A DNA stretch of 64,000 nt from CAZHDB01 sp964531225. GTDB taxonomy: Archaea > Thermoproteota > Thermoprotei_A > Sulfolobales > Desulfurococcaceae. The notes beneath the pieces were generated by a model that was not told the origin of the DNA, ran no database searches, and saw only the letters and a program-made list of their open reading frames with translations. The DNA lies in assembly GCA_964531225.1 (NCBI GenBank), contig CAZHDB010000004.1:31691-95690 (forward strand), written 5' to 3'. The position numbers and the translations under genes are program-made. Of the stretch, positions 7,260 through 17,075 are shown piece by piece; the first letter of the stretch is position 1, and every line of letters starts with the position of its first letter.

Positions 7260-9989
7260 ATGTTTCTAAAAATAAATAAAGTCATACTTCACGACTTCAT
7301 TAGTCATCCTAGGACTGAGGTTTCTTTCGACTATGGCGTCACATCGATTATTGGAGAAAACGGTTCAGGTAAAACAAGCATTATGGATGCTGTTATAGTA
7401 GCGTTCGGAGGAAAAGAAGAGCTTAAGATTCGAGGTACATCAAAAAATCTTATACGAAGAGGTACTAGTGAAGCGCGTATTGCCGTAGAATTCAGTATTG
7501 GTGATCGTGTCTATTGTATTGAAAGAATTATTTCGAAACTAAGAACAGACTATACTAGAGTATTATATGAGGTAGTTGATGGTAAAAGGAAAATTATTGC
7601 CAGAGGCGACAAGGTGGCAGAAGAACTAGAGAAAATACTTGGCCTAAAACCCTCAACCATTAATACTATAGCTATTCTTCGGCAAGGGAGACTCTATGAA
7701 TTATTATCACTTTTTACCTCAGGTAAGAAAAAGGCTAGACAAGAGCTAATTGATGAACTGCTTGGTCTGGATAAATATAGGAGGGCTTATGATAATATGG
7801 CAAAGCTTATGCAAATCAATATTACTTTACCAGATGGTTCTAAAAACCTCTTTTCACCCACTCGAACAGATATACCAAAATTAAGATCTTATATTGAGAC
7901 TAATGTTAAGAGAAGAAGAGAATTGGAAAATGAAATAAATAAGTACGAGAAGGAGCTTACAGAAGTAAATGATACAGTCAATAGACTATCTAATCAACTA
8001 GAAAATATTAGAAATAATTTGAACATTCTCCGTGAAAAGGAAAAGGCAATCAATGAACAAATAAAGCAATACGAAATCATTAAAAATGAGTACGAGAAAC
8101 TACTTAAAGAAATTAATAACTTAGAAAAGAACCTCAAAGAATTGGAACCTAAATACAAGGAACTAAGTATAAAAGTAAAAGAATTTAGTAAGTATCAAAG
8201 ACTAGCAGAGCTAATGATGCAGTTAGAAAATAATATGCTTTCACTAGAGAACATGAAGAAAGATTATGAGAAGTTAAAGAAGGACTACAATTTACTCAAT
8301 GAAAGAATAATGTTAGAAAAACAGGGCATTGTCGAGAAGATTAATAAATATAGAGAAGTTCTTGAAGGAATTAAGGAACTAAAATGGAAGGAAAATATCT
8401 TAAAAGACAATATAGAGTATCTTCAGAAAAGAATTGATGCAAAAAGATCTGAAGCATCCCTTCTAGAGAAAGATATAAAGAAAATAATTGAAGAAATGGG
8501 TATTGAAACCTATGATATGATCGAAAGACAGAGGATCAAGCTTTACGAAAAACTACAATCAATAAGTGTAAGATTAGACGATTATAGAAGTAAATTGAGC
8601 GATATTGAAAAGGCAGGCGCTAAATGTCCGATTTGCGGAAGAAAACTTACGCCTGATCATAAGATGAAGTTGATTAAGGAATTTAATGATTTCATTAAGA
8701 AATTGACATATGAAGAGAAACAGTTAAAGAGAGAACTTGAACAGGTTACTAAAAAACTAGAATCTATTAGACAACTCGAAAGGAAGCTTATGGATAAAAG
8801 ATCTAGATTAGAAGCTTTACATAAGGAGATCGGGAATTTAGAGAAGGAACTATCTGAAAAGTCAAATGAACTAGATCTTACGGTAAGAAAATTAAAGGAG
8901 TTGGAAAAGGAATATGAATCTCTTAAGAAATTAGACATTGAAAAATTGGAAAATTATTATAATGAGTTATTAGTAAAAACTACAGAATATAATCTGAGCG
9001 ATCTGGGTTCTCTAAAGAAAAAATTAACTGAATTAGAGAATAAGATAAAAGAATTAGAGCAATTAGTTAAAGAAGGCTTCAATGTACTAGCTAAAGAGAC
9101 AAAACTAACTATTGAGAAAGTGTTTCAAAATTTCACTCGTCTAAGGAATGATATAATAGAAGGTAAGAAGATGTATGAAGAATTATCTAAAGAATTGTCT
9201 AAAATTGAGGGTATACTGACAATAACGAAGTCGAATATACATGATAAAAGAAAAAGATTAGAGTCACTAGAAATTAGGTTAAAAACTTATGATCCGATCA
9301 AATTATATAGTGAAAAGGAGATTATTGAAAAAGAGATCAGGAAGTTTATGGATCTAGAGGAGAAGATTAGTAATGAATTAATAAAATGGTCTGGTAAGAA
9401 GAAGGCCATAGAAGAGATCCTTATTAGAGATAAAGATCAACTTAAGAAAATATATGAATTCCTCGATAATGCTATAGATGCATATAAGATCTTATCTCTA
9501 GCATATTATCTTAGAGAAAATGTACTGAACTATGAAAAAGCGCCTGCAGAAATAAGGAAGTACGTAATTAAGCTTCTTGAGAAAGAAACCAGTAGCATTC
9601 TTGAACAGTTTGAACTTGACTATACTGCTATAAGATTTACAAATGATCTTGGTGTTGAAGTATATTCATCACGTGGTACAGCGTATACCTTATCAGAACT
9701 TAGTGGGGGAGAACAGATCGCTGTCATACTTGCCATCATACTTGGTTTGCATAAGATTATTGGTAAAGGTAGATTAGGTATTTTAGCACTCGATGAGCCG
9801 ACTATCTATCTTGATGAGGAAAGAAGAAAGAAACTTATAGAAGTTATAAAGAACTTTAGGGGAGGACATATTATTCCACAGTTAATTGTTATAACGCATA
9901 ATAGGGAAGTTGTTAATGCATCTGATCAGGTATATGAAGTTGTAAAAGAACCAAGTGGTTCAAAAGTATCAATTCTTGAACAAATATAG
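7260..9989 (+). CDS. rad50: DNA double-strand break repair ATPase Rad50
   Basis: 909 aa SMC-like ATPase. Walker A GENGSGKTS is at residues 32-40, with a Q-loop region ILRQGRL near 145. A very long charged coiled coil is interrupted at its middle by the zinc hook CPIC (first Cys near residue 456), where two molecules dimerise. The signature LSGGEQ and Walker B LGILALDEPT are near the C-terminus. I prefer ATG 7260 over GTG 7251 because GGTG (7250-7253) then lies six bases upstream. The purine-rich coding strand across 7.9-9.5 kb simply reflects the Lys/Glu coiled coil. Confidence 0.96.
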   Translation: MFLKINKVILHDFISHPRTEVSFDYGVTSIIGENGSGKTSIMDAVIVAFGGKEELKIRGTSKNLIRRGTSEARIAVEFSIGDRVYCIERIISKLRTDYTRVLYEVVDGKRKIIARGDKVAEELEKILGLKPSTINTIAILRQGRLYELLSLFTSGKKKARQELIDELLGLDKYRRAYDNMAKLMQINITLPDGSKNLFSPTRTDIPKLRSYIETNVKRRRELENEINKYEKELTEVNDTVNRLSNQLENIRNNLNILREKEKAINEQIKQYEIIKNEYEKLLKEINNLEKNLKELEPKYKELSIKVKEFSKYQRLAELMMQLENNMLSLENMKKDYEKLKKDYNLLNERIMLEKQGIVEKINKYREVLEGIKELKWKENILKDNIEYLQKRIDAKRSEASLLEKDIKKIIEEMGIETYDMIERQRIKLYEKLQSISVRLDDYRSKLSDIEKAGAKCPICGRKLTPDHKMKLIKEFNDFIKKLTYEEKQLKRELEQVTKKLESIRQLERKLMDKRSRLEALHKEIGNLEKELSEKSNELDLTVRKLKELEKEYESLKKLDIEKLENYYNELLVKTTEYNLSDLGSLKKKLTELENKIKELEQLVKEGFNVLAKETKLTIEKVFQNFTRLRNDIIEGKKMYEELSKELSKIEGILTITKSNIHDKRKRLESLEIRLKTYDPIKLYSEKEIIEKEIRKFMDLEEKISNELIKWSGKKKAIEEILIRDKDQLKKIYEFLDNAIDAYKILSLAYYLRENVLNYEKAPAEIRKYVIKLLEKETSSILEQFELDYTAIRFTNDLGVEVYSSRGTAYTLSELSGGEQIAVILAIILGLHKIIGKGRLGILALDEPTIYLDEERRKKLIEVIKNFRGGHIIPQLIVITHNREVVNASDQVYEVVKEPSGSKVSILEQI

Positions 9990-9998
9990 TTTGTACTT

Positions 9999-10814
9999 CT
10001 ACTTTAATCTTATAATCCATCGCTCTCTACTCTTAATTAAAACAGGTATAGTTTCCCTAGCCTCTAATAATCTATCACGATCAATAGTATACTCACCGTA
10101 TCTAGCACCATGGCCTAGTTCATAAACCTTTATACCAAAGGGGTCGAGAACCATACTCCTACCAGTATAGTTTTTACCGTATCTATTAGCAATAACAACC
10201 CAATAGGTGTTTTCATGAGCACGGCTTCTACCAAGAAATTCAAGCGTTTCTTCCTTTATCGGCCCTCTTACCCAGCCGCTCTGGACTAGGACTAGATCAG
10301 CTCCTTGTAATGCATAGCTCCGGAACAACTCTGGAAACCTAATGTCAAAACATATAGCAACTCTAATATGAAAACCATTAATCAAGATTTTCTTAGATAA
10401 TTGGTCTCCAGGTATAAAGTAGTCTGATTCTCGATAACCATAGGCGTCAAACAAATGAATCTTGCTATATATCCACTCAAAACTACCGCTAGGTTTAACG
10501 AGTATACTTGAACTCTTACATTTAGGCTTATTATTAGTTCTCTCAATAAAATGTACAAGTATTGGAATACCATACTTGCCGGCTAGATCAGATATAAGTG
10601 ATAGATAATTACTATCATTTATTAATTCTGCTTTTTCATAAAGTTCTTCCGGCGACAAACCAGCTAAAGGATCTATCATTGAATATTCGGGTAAGATGAT
10701 GATATCCGCCTCTTTTATACCATTTCTCAATAGTTCGCTAGTTTTACGGAGATTATCAATAGGTTTTATACCATATTCTTCTTGAACAATACCTACAACT
10801 AGATACTTGCTCAT
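9999..10814 (-). CDS. Carbon-nitrogen hydrolase (nitrilase superfamily)
   Basis: 271 aa amidase-fold enzyme hydrolysing C-N bonds of amides or nitriles; the substrate cannot be told from sequence. The catalytic triad is visible as Glu in LPEYSM, Lys in YSKIHLFD and Cys in AICFDIRFPE. RDRLLEARETIPV matches the family C-terminus. ATG start preceded by GGTG five bases upstream. It is convergent with rad50, nine bases from its stop. Confidence 0.9.
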   Translation of the reverse strand: MSKYLVVGIVQEEYGIKPIDNLRKTSELLRNGIKEADIIILPEYSMIDPLAGLSPEELYEKAELINDSNYLSLISDLAGKYGIPILVHFIERTNNKPKCKSSSILVKPSGSFEWIYSKIHLFDAYGYRESDYFIPGDQLSKKILINGFHIRVAICFDIRFPELFRSYALQGADLVLVQSGWVRGPIKEETLEFLGRSRAHENTYWVVIANRYGKNYTGRSMVLDPFGIKVYELGHGARYGEYTIDRDRLLEARETIPVLIKSRERWIIRLK

Positions 10815-10879
10815 TGTTACACCAAATACTAATTAGTTTCTAGAGAAATTTAACAAATATGGCCATCGTATAGCTATAA

Positions 10880-10888
10880 TTTATAAAT
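10880..10888 (+). promoter_or_regulatory. TATA box for the thioesterase gene
   Basis: TTTATAAAT lies 33 bases before the ATG at 10921, so transcription would begin about 10 bases upstream of that ATG with GGTG in a very short leader. Confidence 0.45.
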
Positions 10889-10920
10889 AAGCTCATAATA
10901 GATCATATATGGTGGTATCC

Positions 10921-11322
10921 ATGGAGTTTAATGTGCCTATTGGAATAGTTTGTAAAGATGAGTACATAGTTAAGGAAGAACATTCTGCTAAGGTCATTGG
11001 AAGTGGGGATGTCGAAGTTCTATCGACACCGTCAATGATATTATTTATGGAGATTTCTTCTTGGAAATGCGTTCAAAAGTACTTGCCGGAGGAATATACG
11101 ACTGTAGGTGTTAAAGTATGTATTGAACACAAGGCTCCGGCCCCTATTGGAGATAGGATCTTGGTTGAGACGAAATTAGATACAGTTGAAGGAAGAAAAC
11201 TAGTATTTTATGTCAAAGCTTTATGGAGAAATAGAGTGATCGGTGAAGGTATTCATGAGAGATATATTGTTAATAAGCAGAGATTCATAGATAAAGTTAA
11301 AAAGATAATTAATAAGAATTGA
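10921..11322 (+). CDS. Hotdog-fold thioesterase (fluoroacetyl-CoA thioesterase-like)
   Basis: 133 aa single hotdog domain, the size of small acyl-CoA thioesterases. The order GSGDVEVLSTPSMILFMEISSWKCV, TTVGVKVCIEHKAPAPIGD and GEGIHERYIVN matches the FlK-like subfamily, where a Ser/Thr-Glu-His set hydrolyses the thioester. The real acyl-CoA is unknown. The start at ATG 10921 is chosen because GGTGG (10911-10915) lies five bases before it; the ATG at 10909 would have this ribosome site inside the gene. Confidence 0.8.
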   Translation: MEFNVPIGIVCKDEYIVKEEHSAKVIGSGDVEVLSTPSMILFMEISSWKCVQKYLPEEYTTVGVKVCIEHKAPAPIGDRILVETKLDTVEGRKLVFYVKALWRNRVIGEGIHERYIVNKQRFIDKVKKIINKN

Positions 11323-11537
11323 AGTTTTGTTTAAGCACTATCTTAGTTAATTAGGTAATGTATTATCAAGGATTGATCTAATGTACATTGGTTAGTTGGA
11401 TCAAGATTACGAAGGACATAATTCATTACCATATTACGTTATTTAAACTCCATACAAGATTGATCAAATTATTCTAGTAGCTTATGGAATGTTTTTATAA
11501 CTATAATATTATGTTAACTTATTAGAGATGATTAGTT

Positions 11538-12326
11538 ATGGCAAGATATACGATATATGTTCATCCTTATTGTATGTCAAGCTATAGGGTTGTTAAATAT
11601 CTACTTGAGAGAGACGTACTCGATAAAATAACTGTCGTACCATTAATTAATGGGATTCCTTTGTCTTTAGAAAGGGTTATTCCGAGTGTACCTGCTTTAG
11701 AAGTTAATGGTAAAATTGCTGCTATAGATCCCGTGGAACCCGAATTTATTGAAAGCGTAATCAATGATTTAGATATTAGCAGGTATATTCCGTTAGACAA
11801 CGAACAAATAATTAAGAGATTTATTGATAGTATATTAGCGAGTAGTTATCTTGCGATCCAAATATATTTTAGCGAAATGTCATTAAACGATGTAATTGAT
11901 ACTTCTTTTACAGAATATGCATTAAGAACTTATTTCTCAAGGCTTGATTTAAATCGTATAAGAGAGACATTATTAAACAAGATGAATTATATTCAAGATA
12001 CAGTATCTAAGGTTATACCGAGAATTGTTGCGATTAATTATTTGAGAGATATGTATATTGCTCGTGGAGGCAAAATAGATAGGAGTGAATTTTTCGATGA
12101 AAGTAAATTAATGTTATGGAGCATAGCCAAAAGCTCTATGGGGAGAACTTTTACACCTTTGATCGATTATACAATGGAAAACATTGAGAAATATAGGGTA
12201 ATTCTAAGTATTCTCAAAGAGAAATTCAATGAATATTATACAAAAATAGTTAATGAATATAGCAGGATAAAAAGTGATGAACAGGTATATAAAATACTAG
12301 TTTACGGACATAATATGAGTAAATAG
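11538..12326 (+). CDS. Thioredoxin/glutaredoxin-like protein with helical C-terminus
   Basis: 262 aa. The first ~75 residues have the glutaredoxin/GST N-terminal pattern: TIYVHPYCMSSYRVVKYLLER with a CxxS in place of CxxC, then a cis-Pro-like SVPALEVNG. The remaining 185 residues are helical with no motif that I recognise. With a single active-site Cys it could act in mixed-disulfide exchange or simply bind a partner. Its stop is directly followed by the next start, so the two genes are surely co-transcribed. Confidence 0.55.
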   Translation: MARYTIYVHPYCMSSYRVVKYLLERDVLDKITVVPLINGIPLSLERVIPSVPALEVNGKIAAIDPVEPEFIESVINDLDISRYIPLDNEQIIKRFIDSILASSYLAIQIYFSEMSLNDVIDTSFTEYALRTYFSRLDLNRIRETLLNKMNYIQDTVSKVIPRIVAINYLRDMYIARGGKIDRSEFFDESKLMLWSIAKSSMGRTFTPLIDYTMENIEKYRVILSILKEKFNEYYTKIVNEYSRIKSDEQVYKILVYGHNMSK

Positions 12327-12764
12327 GTGATGGTTCTGGTTTATACTATACCTAGATTAATAGACGTAAATGCTCATTCAAAATTATTCAGAAATAAGAA
12401 AAAATTACTAATCATTGGTAGATGTTTAGAAGTCGAGCATAGAAATCTCATAGACGAGTTTATTGAAAAAGACTATGTACCGTTATCGGTTTGTTTAGAA
12501 GCTGAACATGTAAATATGGTTGGATTTAAACTAGCTGGTATAATTGCTAGAGGAAACTATTATGAAATAGCAATATTAACTGTCGACGGTAGTTTACACT
12601 GTACACAACTTCATTGGATGGTTGAAGAAGTATTCAAGATAATGGGTCTTGATAAACGAATAACTAGGAGCCATTATGTGGTTTATAAAGGCAAGATCTA
12701 TCAAATACCGTTAAAGGCTGTAAAAACTTCTAGATACTTGAGTAAAGTAGCAAAATTAATCTAG
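12327..12764 (+). CDS. Unknown protein, co-transcribed with thioredoxin-like gene
   Basis: 145 aa, not recognised. Three conserved-looking segments each carry Cys with nearby acidic/His residues: RCLEVEHRN, VCLEAEHVN and DGSLHCTQLHWMVEE. These could form a metal or cluster site; that is only inference. The start is GTG 12327 or ATG 12330, both within the GGTGATG that follows the previous stop without a gap. Position behind a thioredoxin-like gene suggests a redox partner. Confidence 0.6.
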   Translation: MMVLVYTIPRLIDVNAHSKLFRNKKKLLIIGRCLEVEHRNLIDEFIEKDYVPLSVCLEAEHVNMVGFKLAGIIARGNYYEIAILTVDGSLHCTQLHWMVEEVFKIMGLDKRITRSHYVVYKGKIYQIPLKAVKTSRYLSKVAKLI

Positions 12765-12873
12765 TGTTCTTGGGAAAATATAGTTCATGTTAGAAATAAT
12801 TAAGGTAATATTATTTTAGAATACAGAATACTATAATTAAATAATAGATCTCCTAGTAAACCTAAGTATTGAT

Positions 12874-13494
12874 TTATCTTTTTATCCCTATTTTATCAAA
12901 TATTTTTGCAATAATGTTTTCAAGTTCAGCTATTTTTGGTAACTCACTAAGAGAATTAGCTCTAACAACAATCTTAATATGATCCTCTTCAACAGATACA
13001 TCTAGATCTGTTTCCAATTGTTCAATAGCTTTTTCTATTTTCTCTAAAATACCGGAGTCCTCCTCAATAAGATCCTCAATACTATGTGTTGCAGTTAAAG
13101 AGACCCCATCACGATCAGCGTCTATTATAAATTCGTCAATGATTCCCGCGCCCATGAATAATATCCATACATTGAAATCATCGAGATCTATTCCATAGTC
13201 TTGTAGCCAATAATTGTTGGTATCGAGGATTGATAGTATATATTCCTCTAGGCTAGAATGCGTCAATATACCGAGTTCCATGAGATCCATAAATCCATTG
13301 ACAATTTTATCTAGATTTGGAATCTCACCATAATTATGTTTTTCAACAAATGATACAACTTCTTCAAGATCATATAGGAGAAATTCACGTAAAAACCTTT
13401 GTATGAAATCCTGTAATTCAACGCCATATTTATCAAGTATTCTCCTAGCATGATTCATTGTCTCTTCATCAAGTTTAATCGTTATTTCAGACAC
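12874..13494 (-). CDS. Unknown protein with ribbon-helix-helix-like N-terminus
   Basis: 206 aa, strongly acidic. The N-terminus ITIKLDEETMNHARRIL is the strand-plus-helix pattern of ribbon-helix-helix DNA binders. The rest (LMELGILTHSSLEEYIL, then a Glu/Asp-rich alpha-beta region) is unfamiliar. I prefer GTG 13494 over GTG 13506, since GGTGAT sits four bases before it and the protein then begins MSEITIKLD. If it is a regulator, its target is unknown; the Moco gene at 15519-13549 on the same strand lies directly upstream. Confidence 0.65.
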   Translation of the reverse strand: MSEITIKLDEETMNHARRILDKYGVELQDFIQRFLREFLLYDLEEVVSFVEKHNYGEIPNLDKIVNGFMDLMELGILTHSSLEEYILSILDTNNYWLQDYGIDLDDFNVWILFMGAGIIDEFIIDADRDGVSLTATHSIEDLIEEDSGILEKIEKAIEQLETDLDVSVEEDHIKIVVRANSLSELPKIAELENIIAKIFDKIGIKR

Positions 13495-13548
13495 GATTAT
13501 CACCACTCATATAAGAGTATGGGCCTCATCTTAAATAGTATATCTATT

Positions 13549-15519
13549 TTAGCCAGCAATAATGTTACCTATATCGTCAGGTATTCTATAGCCGGGGTAT
13601 TTCTTGACAAGATTCTTTATTCGTTCTCCTCGGAGATATTCCATGAATCTCTTAACACTAAGTTTATTCAAACTATCTTTATGAATAAGGAAGTCATAGT
13701 GTTCCCAAGTAATAGGAATAAAGTCTAGATCATATTTCCATGCAACGTACTCTATAGCTATACCTGCATCGGCTCTTCCTTGTTTAATAGCAGCTGCAAC
13801 AGCCGTATGTGTTTTGACCTCATAACTATAACCCTTAATTTTTCTAATCAAATCCTTAAAGTCCATGTTCATTCTCTTTGCCAGATTTTTCAAAGATATA
13901 TCTAGTAAAACGCGGGAGCCTGAGCCGCGTGTACGATTAACGATAACTATATCGTCGCGGAGGAAGTCATGGACTCCACTAATATTTTTGGCGTTTCCCT
14001 TGGCGACTACAATACCTATTCTTCTATCATAACCTCTTATAAGTACGGCTTCACTACGCACACCTAGTTTCTCCATGAATGGTATATTGTATATTCTACT
14101 TTCTTCATCAAGTAAATGAGTTGGAGCGATATCTGCTTCACCTCTACGAATAGCATACCATCCTCCAAGACTACCGGTAACAATAACTCTTGTAGAATCC
14201 ATTAGATCGGCATCTACAAGGATCCTATAGATAAATGGGTCATTGCTCCCTATAATTACAAGATCGGGTATCCTATGTTCTAAACTAAATAATTCAACGT
14301 CAATTATTTCATTCTCTAGATAGAGATCCCTATTTTTCTCCAAAATAGCATAGCCATCACCATTAACAAGCGGCGAAATACTCCCACTCTTCATAGAAAC
14401 CGGATACGCTACTAGATCGTTTTTCCTATGAACCAGTGCAACCGGTAATAACCATGTTCTTCCAAGGGGCTTCCTAATTCTATAAGCTAATCTAGCTCTA
14501 ATCCTTCTGACCGGAGTTATTCTAAGACCAGCTAGGCGGGCAATAATAGGCTTAACAATTTTATGAAGAACCATATAACATGATAATGGGAATCCTGGAA
14601 GACCAAAAATCAGTTTTCCATTAACAATTGCCACAACAGTAGGTTTGCCTGGTTTAATAGCAAGTCCATGAATGATTACTCCGGGTTTTCCAAGGGAATT
14701 GAATACGCGATACACTAGATCTCCTAATCCAGCTGACGTGCCTCCACTAGTTACTATAACATCATACTCTTCCAATGTTTTTGAAAGTTTTTTATAGATT
14801 ATACCATAATCATCAGGTAGCCTTCCATGAAATACAGCATCTACACCAAGTTCCTGTAGACTAGTTGTTATTAGGTAACCATTAACATCATATATCTTTC
14901 CTTCAGGTAATTCCTCTCCCGGTTCCACAACCTCATTGCCAGTAGAGTAAATCGCGACTTTTAGCTTACGGAAAACTTTTACACGATCTATTCCAAGGCC
15001 AGCCAATAACCCTATTTCTCTTGATCCTAATAATGTGCCCTTGAGCAATATTAGATCGCCTAAACTAATATCACTCCCTGTAAAAGCAATGTTTTCTCCA
15101 GGTGAAACACTCTTATATACGAATAACTCATCATTACTTCTTGAAGTATATTCCTCCATAACAACAGCATTTGCTCCCCGAGGGATCATGGCTCCAGTGG
15201 CTATTTCAATAGCAGATCCTTTAGAAACTTCCATATTCGGCTTAACTCCCACTTCAATAGATCCAGAGACCATTAACTTAACAGGTCTATTTTCATCAGC
15301 TCCATATGTATCCTCAGCTCTAACAGCATAGCCATCAACCTCACTTCGATCGAAAGGGGGATGATCTATTGGAGCATAAATATCCTCAGCCAAAACTCTA
15401 CCGAGAGCATTAATCAATTTAATATTTTCAACTCCCAAAGGACTTAAACTAATATACCTACTAATTATACTAACAACTTCGTTCAAATCCACAAGTTTAT
15501 GGAAGATCTTCCTAGACAA
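13549..15519 (-). CDS. moeA: MoeA fused to a periplasmic-binding-like (LysR-type) domain
   Basis: 656 aa. Residues ~1-410 are MoeA, the molybdopterin molybdenumtransferase that inserts Mo or W into adenylated molybdopterin (HPPFDRSEVDGYAVRAEDT, VVMEEYT, TSGGTSAGLGD, GLPGFPLSCY). Residues ~420-650 are a PBP-like domain (DLVIIGSNDPF, GSLGGWYAIRRGEADIAPTHLLD, NRTRGSGSR), a fusion known in archaea and thought to sense an oxyanion such as molybdate or tungstate. TTG start seven bases after GGTG. A second, unfused MoeA lies immediately upstream on the same strand. Confidence 0.93.
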   Translation of the reverse strand: MSRKIFHKLVDLNEVVSIISRYISLSPLGVENIKLINALGRVLAEDIYAPIDHPPFDRSEVDGYAVRAEDTYGADENRPVKLMVSGSIEVGVKPNMEVSKGSAIEIATGAMIPRGANAVVMEEYTSRSNDELFVYKSVSPGENIAFTGSDISLGDLILLKGTLLGSREIGLLAGLGIDRVKVFRKLKVAIYSTGNEVVEPGEELPEGKIYDVNGYLITTSLQELGVDAVFHGRLPDDYGIIYKKLSKTLEEYDVIVTSGGTSAGLGDLVYRVFNSLGKPGVIIHGLAIKPGKPTVVAIVNGKLIFGLPGFPLSCYMVLHKIVKPIIARLAGLRITPVRRIRARLAYRIRKPLGRTWLLPVALVHRKNDLVAYPVSMKSGSISPLVNGDGYAILEKNRDLYLENEIIDVELFSLEHRIPDLVIIGSNDPFIYRILVDADLMDSTRVIVTGSLGGWYAIRRGEADIAPTHLLDEESRIYNIPFMEKLGVRSEAVLIRGYDRRIGIVVAKGNAKNISGVHDFLRDDIVIVNRTRGSGSRVLLDISLKNLAKRMNMDFKDLIRKIKGYSYEVKTHTAVAAAIKQGRADAGIAIEYVAWKYDLDFIPITWEHYDFLIHKDSLNKLSVKRFMEYLRGERIKNLVKKYPGYRIPDDIGNIIAG

Positions 15520-15590
15520 TACATTACACCTAATCTTTAATCACTTAGATATAATACTAATAAAGATTAATTATTCCATGGTGATCATAT

Positions 15591-15812
15591 TTAATCAAGT
15601 ATATAGGGCATTATATCATCGATAATTTTGCTACCGATGTACACAAAGCTTCTTAAGTAGATTAATACATTATATGTAGTACTTCTTCACTTCTTCAAAG
15701 AGTTTAATTTAACAACGTCTCAGCCGAAACCTCCTTCTTCATCTTCTAATGGATCATTAAATATGGGTATATCATCATTAATTCTCTATATAGAATTATT
15801 GCTAGTCACCAT
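15591..15812 (-). other. 302-base gap with a stop-interrupted, protein-like frame
   Basis: The gap between the two moeA genes (15520-15821) holds no intact gene. On the minus strand, in the same frame as the upstream moeA and beginning nine bases after its stop, an ATG at 15812 opens 74 codons. They are broken by TAG (15788-15786), TGA (15722-15720) and TGA (15689-15687). The stretches between stops read like protein (INDDIPIFNDPLEDEEGGFG; NVLIYLRSFVYIGSKIIDD). It may be a decayed small gene or chance, since about four or five stops are expected by chance in AT-rich DNA. The same strand also holds ATGATGA (15778-15772) and a CTGA (15723-15720), so a degenerate C/D sRNA is another reading. Confidence 0.25.
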
Positions 15813-15821
15813 ATATCTTCT

Positions 15822-17075
15822 TTAAATACTGATATTATTGGAAAGCAAATGAACCTTAACCTGTTCACCCTTTTCATAGCCTTCATGATCTTCTGGTACC
15901 ACTATATATCCATGTGTTTTCGCTAAACTCGATATTATACTACTTCCTTTAATCATGTATGGTGTTGCGTAGAAAGTATTGTTGGCTTTTTCAAGGTAGA
16001 CTCGTACAAAGCTTCTATACCCTACTTGATTAACAATTCTTTGCCTCAAATACGCTATGATATATGGATTTAGAGGAGGCTTAGAGCCTAGCCACAAGTA
16101 AAGTAGGGGCTTGACAAATGCTTCTAGAGCTACCCAAGCAGCAACGGGATTGCCGCTTAGAGCAAATAGTGGTTTATCATTTATAATGGCAAGACTTGTT
16201 GTTCTACCAGGCCTCAAAGCTATGCCTCGAATAATCCATGAACCATATTTATCGACGTAATCAGGTACTAGATCCTTTTCACTAACGCTTGTTCCCCCAA
16301 TTGTTATCACGATATCGGATTCCTTAAACGCCTTATTCAAAGCATTAATAAGTTCTTCAAGACTATCTGGCACTATACCATACCTATGTGGATTTATAAA
16401 GCCTAGGCCTTCAAGATACTTTTCAACAAGAATATCTGTAGATGCAAACTTTTTTCCCGGTATAAGTGGACTATCTAGATCTATTAATTCATCCCCTATG
16501 GCTATTATACCAATACTTAAAGGTTTATAAACACGGATCCTTTTAACTCCGAGACTGACGAGCAATGTTATATGGTATGGATTAATCTGTGTACCTTTTT
16601 TGATTATAAGTTCTCCTTTTTTCACATCATCTCCAGCTAAATTGACATTAGCATAGACCGGGACTTGTCTAATAACTTCTATTTCACTATTAACTCTATG
16701 TGTATCCTCATACATTACAACAGCATTAGCTCCTGGCGGTAAAGGAGCACCAGTATATACTTCTATTGCTTCTCCAAACCCTATTTCTCCATATAGATCT
16801 GGTGCATCGCCGGGCTTCAGTAATCCTTTTACTCTTAATCGTATAGGATTTGTCGGAGAAGCTCCATATGTATCTTCTGCTCTTATGGCATATCCATCAA
16901 CTGCGCTATTACTATATGATGGGAGATCTATTGGTGCATGTATATTTTCTGAAACAATTAGATTATTTGCTTTATTAACAGGCGTAACTATGGTCTCTAC
17001 ACATAGCTTAAACTGTTTATGGGCTCTTTCTAATGCATCATTAAGCTTAACTAGTTCTCCCCAGAATCTTGGCAT
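15822..17075 (-). CDS. moeA: Molybdopterin molybdenumtransferase MoeA
   Basis: 417 aa single-unit MoeA, second copy in the locus. Motifs: LPSYSNSAVDGYAIRAEDTYG, VVMYEDTHR, TIGGTSVSEKDLV, ALSGNPVAAWVAL. In organisms with two MoeA proteins the copies may be specialised for Mo and W, or one may be regulatory; which is which cannot be decided here. ATG start. moaB lies divergently 84 bases away, so the short region 17076-17159 must hold both promoters. Confidence 0.94.
   Translation of the reverse strand: MPRFWGELVKLNDALERAHKQFKLCVETIVTPVNKANNLIVSENIHAPIDLPSYSNSAVDGYAIRAEDTYGASPTNPIRLRVKGLLKPGDAPDLYGEIGFGEAIEVYTGAPLPPGANAVVMYEDTHRVNSEIEVIRQVPVYANVNLAGDDVKKGELIIKKGTQINPYHITLLVSLGVKRIRVYKPLSIGIIAIGDELIDLDSPLIPGKKFASTDILVEKYLEGLGFINPHRYGIVPDSLEELINALNKAFKESDIVITIGGTSVSEKDLVPDYVDKYGSWIIRGIALRPGRTTSLAIINDKPLFALSGNPVAAWVALEAFVKPLLYLWLGSKPPLNPYIIAYLRQRIVNQVGYRSFVRVYLEKANNTFYATPYMIKGSSIISSLAKTHGYIVVPEDHEGYEKGEQVKVHLLSNNISI

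Noticed and set aside
7900..9550. Strong purine bias as a special sequence element
   Set aside because: Explained by Lys/Glu-rich coiled coil of Rad50.
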